Assembly (NCBI RefSeq): GCF_009389715.1
Contig: NC_052394.1
Location: 23,993,399 to 24,057,398, forward strand
Direction: 5' to 3'
Source of the DNA: Phoenix dactylifera
Taxonomy: Eukaryota; Streptophyta; Magnoliopsida; Arecales; Arecaceae
Length of the DNA: 64,000 nucleotides
Shown here: positions 38,780-49,675 of the stretch, piece by piece
How the letters are laid out: every line of letters begins with the position of its first letter
Numbering within the stretch: position 1 is the first letter of the stretch
Notes under the pieces: generated by a model
What the model was told of the DNA's origin: nothing
Databases searched by the model: none
The model's input: only the letters and a program-made list of their open reading frames with translations
Translations under genes and position numbers: made by a program

Positions 38780-41652
38780 TAATAATAATAATAATAAATA
38801 AAAAAAATATTATTACAATGTTGCTGCAACCACCTGTTCACAGTCAAGTCTTAAGAAAAGTTAGTGAGAAGAAGTCAGTAAAAATGATCGAAAGTTTGAG
38901 ACCTTCAGTTCATTTGATTTTGCTGGATACCTAGCTCTCACATATATTTGCTCAATGAAAATCACACTTATGAAAATTTTAATTATCAAAAGCTTATTTA
39001 ATTTGTTATTATGCAACACAGAAGCAAAGAAAAAGGATAACACATCCCTACAACAAATAAAGACAATAAAGAATACTTAGAATACTTAACATATACCCCT
39101 TTGAACCAATACAATAACCACATAATTTAAATCAGGAAAGCTCTAGGGGTAAATATTTGCATAGTTCTTAAACGTCGAAAATAATACATAATTGGGTTTA
39201 CCTCGAGATAGGATAAGGCTAATATGACAACGTTCATGAATCATATGCATCGCTGCATAACCTACCTGCTGAGCTTTAGAGTGTAGTTGAGCAGCAGATT
39301 CATACTGTCCACTGTTGAATTGAAATAAGTTGAAATCTTCACAGCTAGCTTTTGCATCCCAAAGGCGAAGATTTATAGTATTCTTTGTTTTGTATCCTGG
39401 AATTGGCACATCATAGGCCAATGCTTGAATAATCTCCCCTCCAACCCACTTTCGACTGCCAAGTGCCAGCACAGAGAAACATCAATAATGAATACAGCTT
39501 TCTTAGCAGCATAGATTGGAGCATTTAAAATGAAGAATTAAACAACTGACGATTTCTCCAAAAAGTTTGACTTTGCGGCCTAAAAAGTTGAATTCTGTAT
39601 CACTAAAGCAGAGTTATAATAGAGCTATGTATGATTTTGGGCATAGCAGATAACAAATTAAATTCATGGTGTGCAAACTTAAAAGGAGTCCAAGATGATC
39701 TTGTGTACATTTGGTGACATGGACAGAAGAGCTAATGATTGGGCTGGGATATCAAATTTAAAAGAAACAAACTAGTGGGTAACAAGGTGATGAAGTATCA
39801 AGTGCAACAAGAACAAACACACTACAGTCTCTGATTTTCTTTCTTTTCTTTTAACTGCTTGAAGAGGATAGCCTATATACTTGTGCAGCAACACATCCCA
39901 CATGAAAGAAGTGATCAAGTTGTTCTTTGCTCATAAAAATAAATATAAAATGTAACTTGTTTCTACTGGACATCCTTTCCCAGATTAACCCCTTGTGCTT
40001 GAAACAGTTGGCTGTCTTTCTCATCAGATGGATCATTATGTTCACTTTCTGCACTACTTTACTCAGCACCGATCATTCAAGACAAACGCTAGAAAGAAAT
40101 CTTATCCCATTTGCTGCTTTAACACTTGACTGAAAGTACCTTTGAGAATGAAAAAAATTGGTTTCGCTGACAAATAAATTTAATATGACTTGCACTCAAA
40201 TGTAATTGTGCTATGTGCCAAAAGATCTGCACTTACGATCCCGTAGGAGAGACCTCAACACGGCCAAAAAATCTAACAGGATATACGATGTCATGCCTGA
40301 CAACCTCCCATGGACTGAACTTCTGTTGATTTACATCAGCAAACAAAACCTCTTAGCGAAGAGAATGAAAAAAAAGAAAAAAACTGATGTTTCAAAGATC
40401 TTGCAGTGCAGATGATACCTCGAGCCAATCTTCTGCCACTTCTTCTTGGCCCTCCTTGGATATCCGCTGCCTAAATAAGCCATATCTATAACGTAAACCA
40501 TAACCCCAAGCAGGCAAATTTAGTGTTGCCATTGAATCTAGAAAGCATGATGCAAGTCTACCCAAGCCTCCATTCCCCAGAGCTGCATCTTTCTCCTAAA
40601 AAAATGTAAGTTCTGTTTATTGTCCTCATAACAATTGCAAGTCATTATATGCCAACTTTCAATCACGGCAATGATAACCAAATATACACACAATAGGATG
40701 CAATTAGGATTGTAAATGAAAAAATCAGCGCAGCCATAGCTACCATACTCCCTGTAGAGCTACAAATTGTCTGTAAATGAGCAATCTTGGATAGCAAACG
40801 GCAATGGTATGGAATAGAGCAATCAGCTGACCATAAGTATTCTTTGTAACGAGGTCCGTTGTGAAATACAAGACTCTCTTCAATTAGGAATTAAAGAAAC
40901 CTAGTTTTATTATCATCTCTTTTCTTCCAAATATTATTGCAATATCAATTATCAACAATGATTACATCAATTAAATGAGAGTTCTAAACTTCTAATTACG
41001 TGCGGCCAACAAATAAATGGCTGTGGGAGGATTTCCGTCCCAATGTGCTGATTCTATGAAGAAAAGAAGAGTAATGATTCAATACCTGCTCCGCAATCTC
41101 TTCAAGTTCATGTCCCAGTTTATTTAGAGCATCAGCATATGCATCTAGTATGCCGAGGTTCCCGATAGCATTAGCAAGCGCACGACCTTGTAAATACTCC
41201 ATCGACAGGTAGTATGTCTGCTTGGGATCAACTTTGTGAAAATGAAGGTACGTTTCATTCCACCTCTGCAAGTAAGAACCATGGAAGGGGGATTAAAAAA
41301 AAAAAAAAATCAAGAGAGCGAAGACACCGTGCTTTCAGGGAGATTCACTGATAAGGAACCAGCAAAGCTGCTGTACGAAACAAGAGATGGTAAACAGATG
41401 GCTGCTGCAACCCATCTGGAAATGTCCCCCTAAAGACTCAACCTGAATCAGCATGTCACGGATGCTCTGTGCTGCGGCATAATAAGCTTGCTCCGGCTCG
41501 AATTTGAGAGGGGAGAAATGAGGACTGTACTGAGCATGGTAGGCAATGTTGGATGCAATTTCCGACGATTCCTCTGCCAAAGGATGCGCGACGGCTGGAA
41601 CTTTAGCGCCATCATTTGTCGCAGTAATTAGGGTTTCCTTCGTGGTGGGCAT
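31510..41652 (-). CDS. PHS2: alpha-1,4-glucan phosphorylase, cytosolic H isozyme
   Basis: Pyridoxal-phosphate enzyme releasing glucose-1-phosphate from alpha-1,4-glucans; the H-type plant isozyme acts in the cytosol on maltose-derived heteroglycans. Exons (high to low): 41443-41652, 41086-41265, 40419-40595, 40237-40322, 39266-39455, 38597-38689, 36706-36890, 36488-36605, 36274-36405, 35839-36057, 35547-35750, 34860-35018, 33443-33706, 33023-33213, 31510-31636. They give 844 aa in one frame. Family signatures: [62 protein letters not shown], and the PLP-lysine motif [14 protein letters not shown] (Lys about 690). There is no transit peptide and no long acidic insertion, which separates it from the plastid L isozyme. 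ATG at 41652 is the first Met in frame. A 5'-UTR intron (41680-42027) is likely. Confidence 0.96.
34571..34672. repeat. 51-bp direct duplication in a phosphorylase intron
   Basis: Two nearly identical 51-bp copies (starting at 34571 and 34622) contain TATGTAGAATTTTAAGA, GGAGAGAGAAATAAAG and AACTAAATC. They lie in the intron between the exons at 34860-35018 and 33443-33706. High identity implies a recent tandem duplication. Confidence 0.9.
38729..38797. repeat. (TA)n / (AAT)n microsatellite
   Basis: About 46 bp of TA dinucleotides followed by AAT trinucleotides in the phosphorylase intron upstream of the exon 38597-38689. Confidence 0.95.
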
Positions 41653-42660
41653 GGATTATATCTCTTTAAATTCCGCAAACTAAAATAAAAAAAAAAAAAG
41701 AGAGCATAGATGCGGTTAACATCCTACAAATAAACTATTTAACGAAAGAAATTATTCTAGATAAATACTATGCTTGATTTCGCTCGCTCTCAGAAGGGTA
41801 AAAGCATAACGAAGCAAGGGCGAAATCTGGATTGAGCGGCAAGAAAAGTGAGAATTCGTGTGCCAAGAATCGGAATCATAAAAAAAAGTTACTAAAATAG
41901 AATCCTCCGAGTTGTGGGGCAAATTGACCAGTTCCTGAAACTAACAATCCATTTCAAAAGATGAAGAACTATGAATCGGATAAGGAAAACGTCACAGCTT
42001 CGATCAGAGGAAAAAAAAAAAACTTACAAAGAGATCGAACTGAACTGGGGCAACGGAACTAAACACGCGTTCCCCAAACTCCTTTCTATCCCCTTCTCCT
42101 TCTCGAACTGACGCTCGCAGAAGATTTTAAATCTCTCGAGAAGGAAGGGATGGATGCCAAGAAGAGCGTCACAAGATGTACGATCGGTCACGTGGCGAAA
42201 GGCAGGAGATTCTCGAACCATCGCCAGACACTGTAAGCAGCACCACCTTTTTCTTGATATTTTCAAGAGGAAACCGAAAGGAGCGGGAAGACTGCCGGGT
42301 CCCTGGAGAAGCGGACGCAAGAGAGAGATTCGATTGGGGCCTACACCAAATGAACGGGACAAAAAAAATATCAAAAAAATATCGGAGCTGGAACAAAGTG
42401 CGGGAAGATGAACTGGCATGGATGTGTACGTGGACGGTAGGAAATTTTTCCTTCTTGTTATTTTCGACATTTTGGTTTTGGAAAAGCGAGCAACAAATAT
42501 AAAAAGAAATCGGGGAAACACGGGCGCAAGCATGCCGCTGCACGGCGACGACCGAGATCACGTGGCAGCAACTGAAAACGAGCATGCAAGAGGGTATAAT
42601 GTCCTGAGGTCACATGGCAACTTTTCCTTCTCACGCATTCTTTATAGCCCCCATCGAAGA
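41653..42660 (-). promoter_or_regulatory. phosphorylase 5' UTR, leader intron and promoter with two ACGTGGC elements
   Basis: A leader intron is inferred from donor gtaagtt at 42027 and acceptor ttttag at 41680 (both minus strand). Upstream, TCACGTGGC occurs at 42188-42196 and again at 42558-42566. These are G-box/ABRE-type sites, bound by bZIP and related factors in other plants. No clear TATA box was found. Open frames in 42024-42669 overlap on all strands and show no family likeness. Confidence 0.5.
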
Positions 42661-42669
42661 AAATTATAG

Positions 42670-44140
42670 GACGACTCCGTGGAGCTCCACGGGAGGAAGG
42701 ACCAGTTGGGTGGGTTGCTGGAGGTTGATATATGTTTCATCATGCACCACTCCTTGTTGAGGTTGCAAGAGGTTTTCTGAAGACAAAAGTCTCGAATTCA
42801 GAGAACAAAGAAGGGCGATAGGAGTACTCGTTTCTTCCACCGATCGACTATGATCGGGAGGCAGAGAAGTATAATACGGTTTTTGAAAGATGGGGCAGGA
42901 CATCAGCTAGAGGAGGAGAGTTCGATCAGACGAAAGCTGACTGACTTCTTCAGATCTCGGTGGATGGAGGATGGGGGAGTTGAGGGCGTCACCCACTTCT
43001 CGCAGCTGACCACCGAGGTGAGGCCATTGGAGAATGCAACTTTGGTCGGGGCAATATCTGGGAACGAGATGAGGAGGGCAGTTTGGGCCCTAGGGGACGA
43101 TATCTTCAGCACTTTCTTTAGTGAGCAGCACCCAGGGGGAATTGCGTATGGATCTGGTGATTTCGGACTGCACCTGAGAGTGGCCTTACCGGTGAGACTT
43201 GTGCTGGGTAGGAGGGGTCTGGCCATTCTCCCCATTGCCTCGAGTGCTAGTGGATGAGTCGGTGGACCACGCCCTGTTCCAGTGCCAGCATACGAGGAGG
43301 ATTTGGGAGTTTGCTGCGACTCCACCATAGGTTTGGTATCGCTCGGCGTCCTTATTGCAGGCTATCAAACGACAGGGCTTCTGCCTCACAAACCCGATAG
43401 GTGGCTATTTAGGCTACATATATGGCTTATCATATTTAGTTGACCATAAATGTCTAGACCTTTAGTGAGGGCTACCCCCCACCGCGGGTCGCTATCGAGT
43501 AGGACTGGCTTCAGGCGGCTGAGTTTGCTCAGTCACATCTGTTGGACGGACCTTTGATAGCTCGAGACATTTAGAGCTCTGCTTCTACTTGTAAAGCATC
43601 TCGTACGGTATTCTTAACCTGAAAGCCCCTACCTCTGAGTTTTCTCAAGATCAATTTCGATGAATACGTGCTGAATGGTGGTATGAGGGGCGGGGCCGGC
43701 TTTATTATCAAAGGGCTAGACTCCAGGGTGGTTGTAGTCGGTGGTTGCCAGATTTTCGATACCTTAGCTCCAGGGGCTGAGTTGAGGGCAGTATAGGTCG
43801 GCCTGAGGTATGTTTGGCGGACTCTGTAGGCCAGTGCTGTTATGTTGGAGGGAAACTAAACGACGATTATTGGCTGGATCTAGCAATGCGAGGGCGGTGT
43901 GGGCGACTTTCACTATCTGCTTAGAGATATTCCGGCTATGGCCCATGGTGGGTTGGCCTTCCATATGAAGCATGTATACTGGTAGGGCAAGAGATTAGAT
44001 GGCTTCATATATGGCCAACCACTCCCGAGATACTATTTGGCTGGAGGAGAGAGAATTGCCTGGTGCCCTCCGGGAAGTATTATTTTTTGATATTTTTTTG
44101 TTGTATTTGCACTCGGTCTGTATGGTACATCCACCTTAGC

Positions 44141-44167
<27 letters not shown>
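42670..44167 (+). mobile_element. 5'-truncated, internally deleted L1-like LINE with target-site duplication
   Basis: Bounded by AAAATTATAG at 42660-42669 and again at 44168-44177, a perfect 10-bp target duplication. In order on the plus strand: the pre-RT region RQKSRIQRTKKGDRSTRFFH and RRKLTDFFRSRWMEDGG, then NEMRRAVWALGDD (about 43103), where the catalytic reverse-transcriptase core should follow but is absent. Next comes a zf-RVT remnant (LGRRGLAILP, CLEC, ESVDHALFQCQ; 43200-43330) and an RNase H remnant (GAGFIIKGLDSR ... GAELRAV; 43660-43800). It ends in a (TAA)n/(AAT)n tail (44142-44167). Stops and frameshifts make it non-functional. The endonuclease domain is missing through 5' truncation. 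Confidence 0.88.
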
Positions 44168-44171
<4 letters not shown>

Positions 44172-44177
44172 TTATAG

Positions 44178-45777
44178 CTATTAGCGACTACTGCGACATT
44201 ATATTGGTTATTATGATAGTTTTGAGGTGCCTCTTTTCGCATGCACTTCATACATCCCAATACAACGCCCAAAATAAAACGATAGCTACCATGTTTATGT
44301 TTTGATTATTACAATCGTGTCATATGAAGATCATAATATCGCATTGCTCTTGTCATTACTCATAAAATATAATGCAGTTTTCAATTTATTATATTATATT
44401 ATATAAAGATGGAAGTAATATTAGCTTATTATTTCGCAACTGATCAGCCAAGAGGATCTGAGGATGTCATCTGATCCTGCGCAGCATACAATAACATAGA
44501 TTGCAGCTCGCATCAAAGAACATATGACATGCAAGATCCAGCTAGTATGATTGGCAATTTTGTAGATAGAAGCCCTTTGCTGCTTGTGTTTTTGAACACT
44601 AGGAACCCCCTTCGATAAACAACAATGACATGTAAGACTATCCTCCTGAAGCAGAATATTAATTTACTATATGATTCATAACCTGGATTAATTCAGGTCA
44701 TACTTGGACAGCCAAATTATTCCCAGCATGTTTTCCCTCAGTGACGACGGTAATGGCTGGAATAGGAAGAATTAGATTGCTTTCGCAGGAAAGATCAACA
44801 GTGTGTTGTTTCATTGACTTCAGATTTAATGTGAAGAGGGCGGGTGATGATTTAGGAACGAGGGTTTGCTGAATTGTGAATCAACAAGGAACCCAGGACG
44901 ATACTGCTGTTATTTTGCAGAGATCATGATTTAGTTCCAGAAAGTTAAAAGACTCGCATCGTGCTGCAAGAGATCATGAGTTTGAGCCTCCACTTCCTTT
45001 CTTCACTTTTCTGGTTTCTTTATTTGCTTTCTTTCAGTTATTCCGATGTTTTATTCTCGAGATTTCTCAAGAAATTATATTGACTCAGAGGTGACGAAGG
45101 ACGGGCAATAGAAAGTCGATGATTTTTTGGTAACCGTGTTTTTTCCAATATCCCATCCTGGTTGGTAAAAATTTCGGAATTGTTTGCTCCAAATTAGAGT
45201 GTTCAAGGAGTTTTGCAGATACCATGTACATATTATCGATTTTCTTGTTGTGTTCCCTTGAGTCGCCCTTTAGTATAGTTATTGTTTTGAATTCATTCCC
45301 TCTTTCTTTTCTTCTCTCTTTCTACCAATAATATATTAAAAAAAAAGAAAAAAAACTCTCCGGCACAATCCTCTAAACAAGATTTCACATTGCTATACCA
45401 ACCTGGTAATATCTAAACGACACTTTTTATCTCTGGTTAACATCCAAAGGCCACACATAACAACCTGCCATGAATTGAATCGGCAGTCATACCCATCCTT
45501 GTTTCGATTGAAGCCTTGTAGTTCCAATAAATTAAGAAATCCTCTGGAATGCTATCCTAGGTTGTTGTTAAAAATTTGACAGTCTGATTCCGATTTCTCT
45601 CGGAATCTGATCCTTGAAATCCTTTTTATGATATTACTCTGCCAGGTTTTGCTATAACGTAGAATTTGAAAAATTGCGGCAGAATATCTCTACTTATTGA
45701 TTTTGCTCATCCTATCAAACAGAGGGATGAAGTGAAGAGACACATCTGTCTGATGCAAAATGAAATCATTAAAAAAA
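44178..45777. other. intergenic DNA downstream of the anion transporter
   Basis: AT-rich sequence with no gene recognised. Contains the 3' UTR of the transporter (minus strand) just below 45778. No tRNA or other RNA gene seen. Confidence 0.6.
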
Positions 45778-48700
45778 TTAGAAGAAAACTTGTTCTGCTG
45801 TCGCATAAAGGTTGTAGAAGACGGTGGTGCTGAAGTAGACGACTGCCGTCAGTGTGAGGAAGGCCTGGAAGGATCCCAACCACTGCACGAAGTAGCCGGT
45901 CCCTATGGTGCTGATTATAGCAGCAAGTGTGCCGGCCGAGTTTGTTATCCCTGTTCGAAAGAGTAGAGGAGGCATCAAAGAGTATATATACAAACTAACT
46001 TGTTTCTGATTATGATTGATTTGAAAGACATGACCGTTGGAATTCATGGTTTTTGAACGTACCATGAAGAAATCCTGCATATTTGGGAGCAATATCCTGA
46101 TCAAAGCAGACAAATGGAGAAGCTTTTATGTCAGATAAAGATCAGATGTCAACAGAATGGCAGATTTATATATCAAAGATATTCCTTGATTCCTCAGCCG
46201 AGGTTTCATTATTTGCCTAGATTTTGTTGAAAACAACCCAACCCATGCTCGGGCAACTTGCTCGCATTATGTAGAAAATAGCAGTCACGAGATCTTCTAA
46301 TTTGAAAGAACACCCCATTTTGACGTGCATAAGTTTGACATGAAAGTTACCTGTATGTTGAGGAAGTAGCCTGCTTGGCTGAAAGAACTTAAGCTGAGGG
46401 CAATAGTCATGAGAACGGCAGCCGCCGTAGGTGTTTGGGCATATTTTAAGCACAACAGCGACACCCCTGGCCCAATGAAACCAATTGACTGCAACAAGAG
46501 CACATCCACAAAACAAAAGATACGTCAGTTGAAAACTGTTTTCCTTGGCTGTCTTGATCATAATTATCTTGCTCTTAAAAGGCCATTCTTTATGCGCTTG
46601 TTATGAGCAGAAGTAAGTGTCATGATTATACCTAAAGAACAGAGGAAAAAGCTAATTTCGTATGATAAACAGTAACTCTGCTGGAAAACAAGCGAATTAC
46701 CTGCATTAACTTTCGAACTTGTGTCACGGAGCAACTTGATTTGATCAGGAAGTCTGAAGAAGCTCCTGCTATGTAACCAGACAGGGCCATCACTCCCCAG
46801 GGCACAGCACTAAACCATGCGGCTTGTTTCAAATTCACATTATAAACCTGAAGGCAGAAAAATTGATGAAGAAAAAAAGAATAGAAGATCATCAGGCGCA
46901 TGCCAAGCAAAGCATAAATTACCACGAACAAATTCGGAATACTTACAGTCTTGAAGTACACGGGCATCCACGAGAGAAGCACAAAGTAGCCCTACAAGGT
47001 AGTAAAATACCATGTTATAAAGAGCATGGTTTTGACATTGAAAAAAGATGCTTTTTTCAGCTTGACCGAACTAATTCATAATGAATTCCTATGAGTGGCT
47101 GGTTTATATCAGGCTGCGAGACATCCTTGATCGCGCGTTTGCAGTTTTTGCAGTCATAAAATTAATGGATGGGTTTAGGCTTATACATCAAACCAGTTGC
47201 CTGAAGAGGAACCAAGCTTGCATGACTTATTTTACAGCAGCAGTAGAAGCTGAGCTTACCCAATTATTGGCAACATTAGCAAGCATAACGGCCCATGACG
47301 GGGTCCTGGATAGCAAGTGCCGCACGGATGGAAGTGTGCAGGCCTCCATTTTGGAGTCAGTCTTCCCAGCTCGAATTAGGTGCAGCTCCGCCTGGCTGAT
47401 GCGAGGACTATCACGAGGATCATTTGTGATCCCGAACACCCAAGAGGACAGCCAAATGAATCCAAGGGATGCGAAGAAAGCAAAAGAACCATTCACCCCG
47501 ACCCTCGACAATATAATTGGAGAGACGAGAAAGCTTATGACGTTCCCTAGATGAAAACCAGCCATGGAAATAGCCACAGCAGTAGCTCGTTCATGGCCTG
47601 GGAACCACCTGCATCATGCACACATGAGAGAACATTATGTCAGAATCAAAAGATCAATCTCTCCTAACCCTTTAACTGATGTTTTCTCAACTTACGACAC
47701 AAAGATGAGGCCCATGCCCATGCCCATGTCTAACATGGACCATATTGGGCCCATTCTTTTTTAACTTGAAAATGGCTACAAGCGGACGGAGGCTGACCTG
47801 AATAAGAGCGTGCTCATGGAAGGGAAGGCGACGCCTTCTGCAAGGCCGAAGAGCGCACGGACCGCCAGAAGCATCGCGGTGGAATGGTCGGCAGCCCATG
47901 GAGTGAGGAAGGTGGCGACGGACCAGAGGGCCACCCCACACGCCAGCACTCGCTTCCCACCGTATCTGTCCGCGAGAGCTCCTCCCACGATGGATGAGAC
48001 CAGGTATCCCCATAAAAATGATGACTGCCAACTTCCAAAATATTACAACCATCCAACTAATGCGCAGTAAGTCACGATTCTGTATTCTTGTTTATCTATT
48101 AATTGTCTGTTTTGCATTGTAATTACGTGTTTTGCTAAAAAATGCAGCAGTTATTTTTTACGTGCAATTGTAGCCATAATTAATTAATGCATCTCCATGT
48201 ATCACACCAACATCCAGCTTTATGTTAAGTTCCTGTTGCAGCATGCTTTGATCCACCGTTGATGTCGATCGAGTAGCCACTCTCAAAGTCATCAAGACAC
48301 GGTTTTAAACTACTTCCGCTACGGGCCCTTTACATGGTACAGTAGGTAGGTAGGAGGCACTGCAGATTTTGAGAATTTTCAAGCGCGATGAGATGAGGAA
48401 CAGAAATCTCTAAATTCTCCCGTGCATCCATCGCAGGAGCGGCTCATTCCATGCCGTTGGATGCGGTCAACGGCCGCGACGCAAAACAAAAAATACGATG
48501 TAGTTTGGCGGGCCCGGTCCAATGGACTGCGATGGCGTTGGTGACGTTGCAAGAAGGCATCAAATGCAGCGGGTTGGTGGATGGTATCTACCTACTCGGT
48601 GATGAATTTTTTCATATGATATATATGTGAGTAGATATCCATGTGCATGCAAGTAAAAAACATGTTTCCCAGACGTATCTTCCCAACAACCGCTCTTGAT

Positions 48701-49675
48701 GGAAAAAGTAAGGATAAAATTAAATGCTAGAAGAGTTATTCCAACAATATCTCATGCATATGGCTTTTTTTTTAATCATTCTCTTCTATAATGATTGTGG
48801 AAGTGATGCAAATATTGCCTATTTTATATTTCTGGACACGGAACGAATTTTGTTCATGAAATGGGTCTGGGTCTTTAATTTCGTCTCCTCTTATCTAATT
48901 TATGATTATAGAATTATATATGCAAACATAAAGAATTATTTATAGAAAAAGCAAGTGGGCAGAATAAATCAATTTATGCGGAGAATATGATCTCTGTGGC
49001 TGGATCGATCGTTCGAACCAAATTGAAACCCAATCTGGAGTCGAACTAATCAATATACAACACGCAAAAGAAATGCATGGAGTTGAACTAGCTAGCAGCG
49101 AGATGGAAGCAGAGAAATGCGGAGAGGAGGAAGAGCGTAATAACCTGGACGATCCCCAGGACGGAGCTGGACCAGCCGTATCTGGAGGCGAGGGGGACGA
49201 TGGCCACCGACATCACCACCCGATCCGCGTTGCAGAGGCACATGGCCATCGCCACCAGCGAGACCAACTTCGCTCTCTCCGGGATCACGAACCCTTCCTC
49301 CCTTGCCAGCTCTCTGCTCCTCCCCCCGATCCCCTCCAAGCCGGCGCTGCACATCACCGCCACCCTCCTCTTTCTCCTCATCCTTCTTCCTCCATCCCCC
49401 CCAATCCATCTCTCGTCTTCTTTCTCTCCGACGCTACCCACAACATGGCCGCGGCTTAAGTACTCCAGCGATGCATTCCCCCCTTCTTCCGGATCCGGGC
49501 TACTACGTAGCTTGATTCCGAATCCGGAGACGATCCGGAGCCTGGATCCACGACGGCTCTTGGAAGAACACACCATGGAGCTTGATATAGAAGGAGAACA
49601 GGGGGAGGAAGTGGCTGGAGATGCAGAACGAGAGAGAGGTATAGATCTGCTAGGCGGAGGCGAAACCACCGCCAT
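45778..49675 (-). CDS. plastid anion/phosphate transporter, PHT4 (ANTR) family
   Basis: Major-facilitator transporter of the SLC17/PHT4 group, which moves inorganic phosphate or organic anions (including ascorbate in one member) across plastid membranes. Exons (high to low): 49145-49675, 47798-48024, 47260-47608, 46947-46991, 46701-46847, 46351-46488, 46063-46096, 45778-45950; 547 aa in frame. Residues 1 to about 110 are Ser/Arg/Pro-rich, like a chloroplast transit peptide. The transporter core begins at RAKLVSLVAMAMCLCNADRV. The MFS signature GGALADRYGGKRV follows TM2, and RWFPGHERATA and SWMPVYFKTV are typical of the family. About 12 membrane segments are expected. ATG at 49675 is chosen because upstream in-frame codons lack an ATG. 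It could be PHT4;3- or PHT4;5-like; the paralogue cannot be fixed by eye, so no symbol is given. Confidence 0.92.

Noticed and set aside
42024-42669. Five overlapping ORFs of 83-169 codons upstream of the phosphorylase
   Set aside because: They overlap on both strands, have no family likeness, and coincide with the phosphorylase promoter and 5' UTR.
42850-43328. 135-codon plus ORF and 141-codon minus ORF
   Set aside because: The plus frame is part of a dead LINE and the minus frame is its shadow; neither is a host gene.
44930-45010. tRNA-like B-box word (GAGTTTGAGCCTCC)
   Set aside because: No matching A-box, acceptor stem or cloverleaf could be traced around it.
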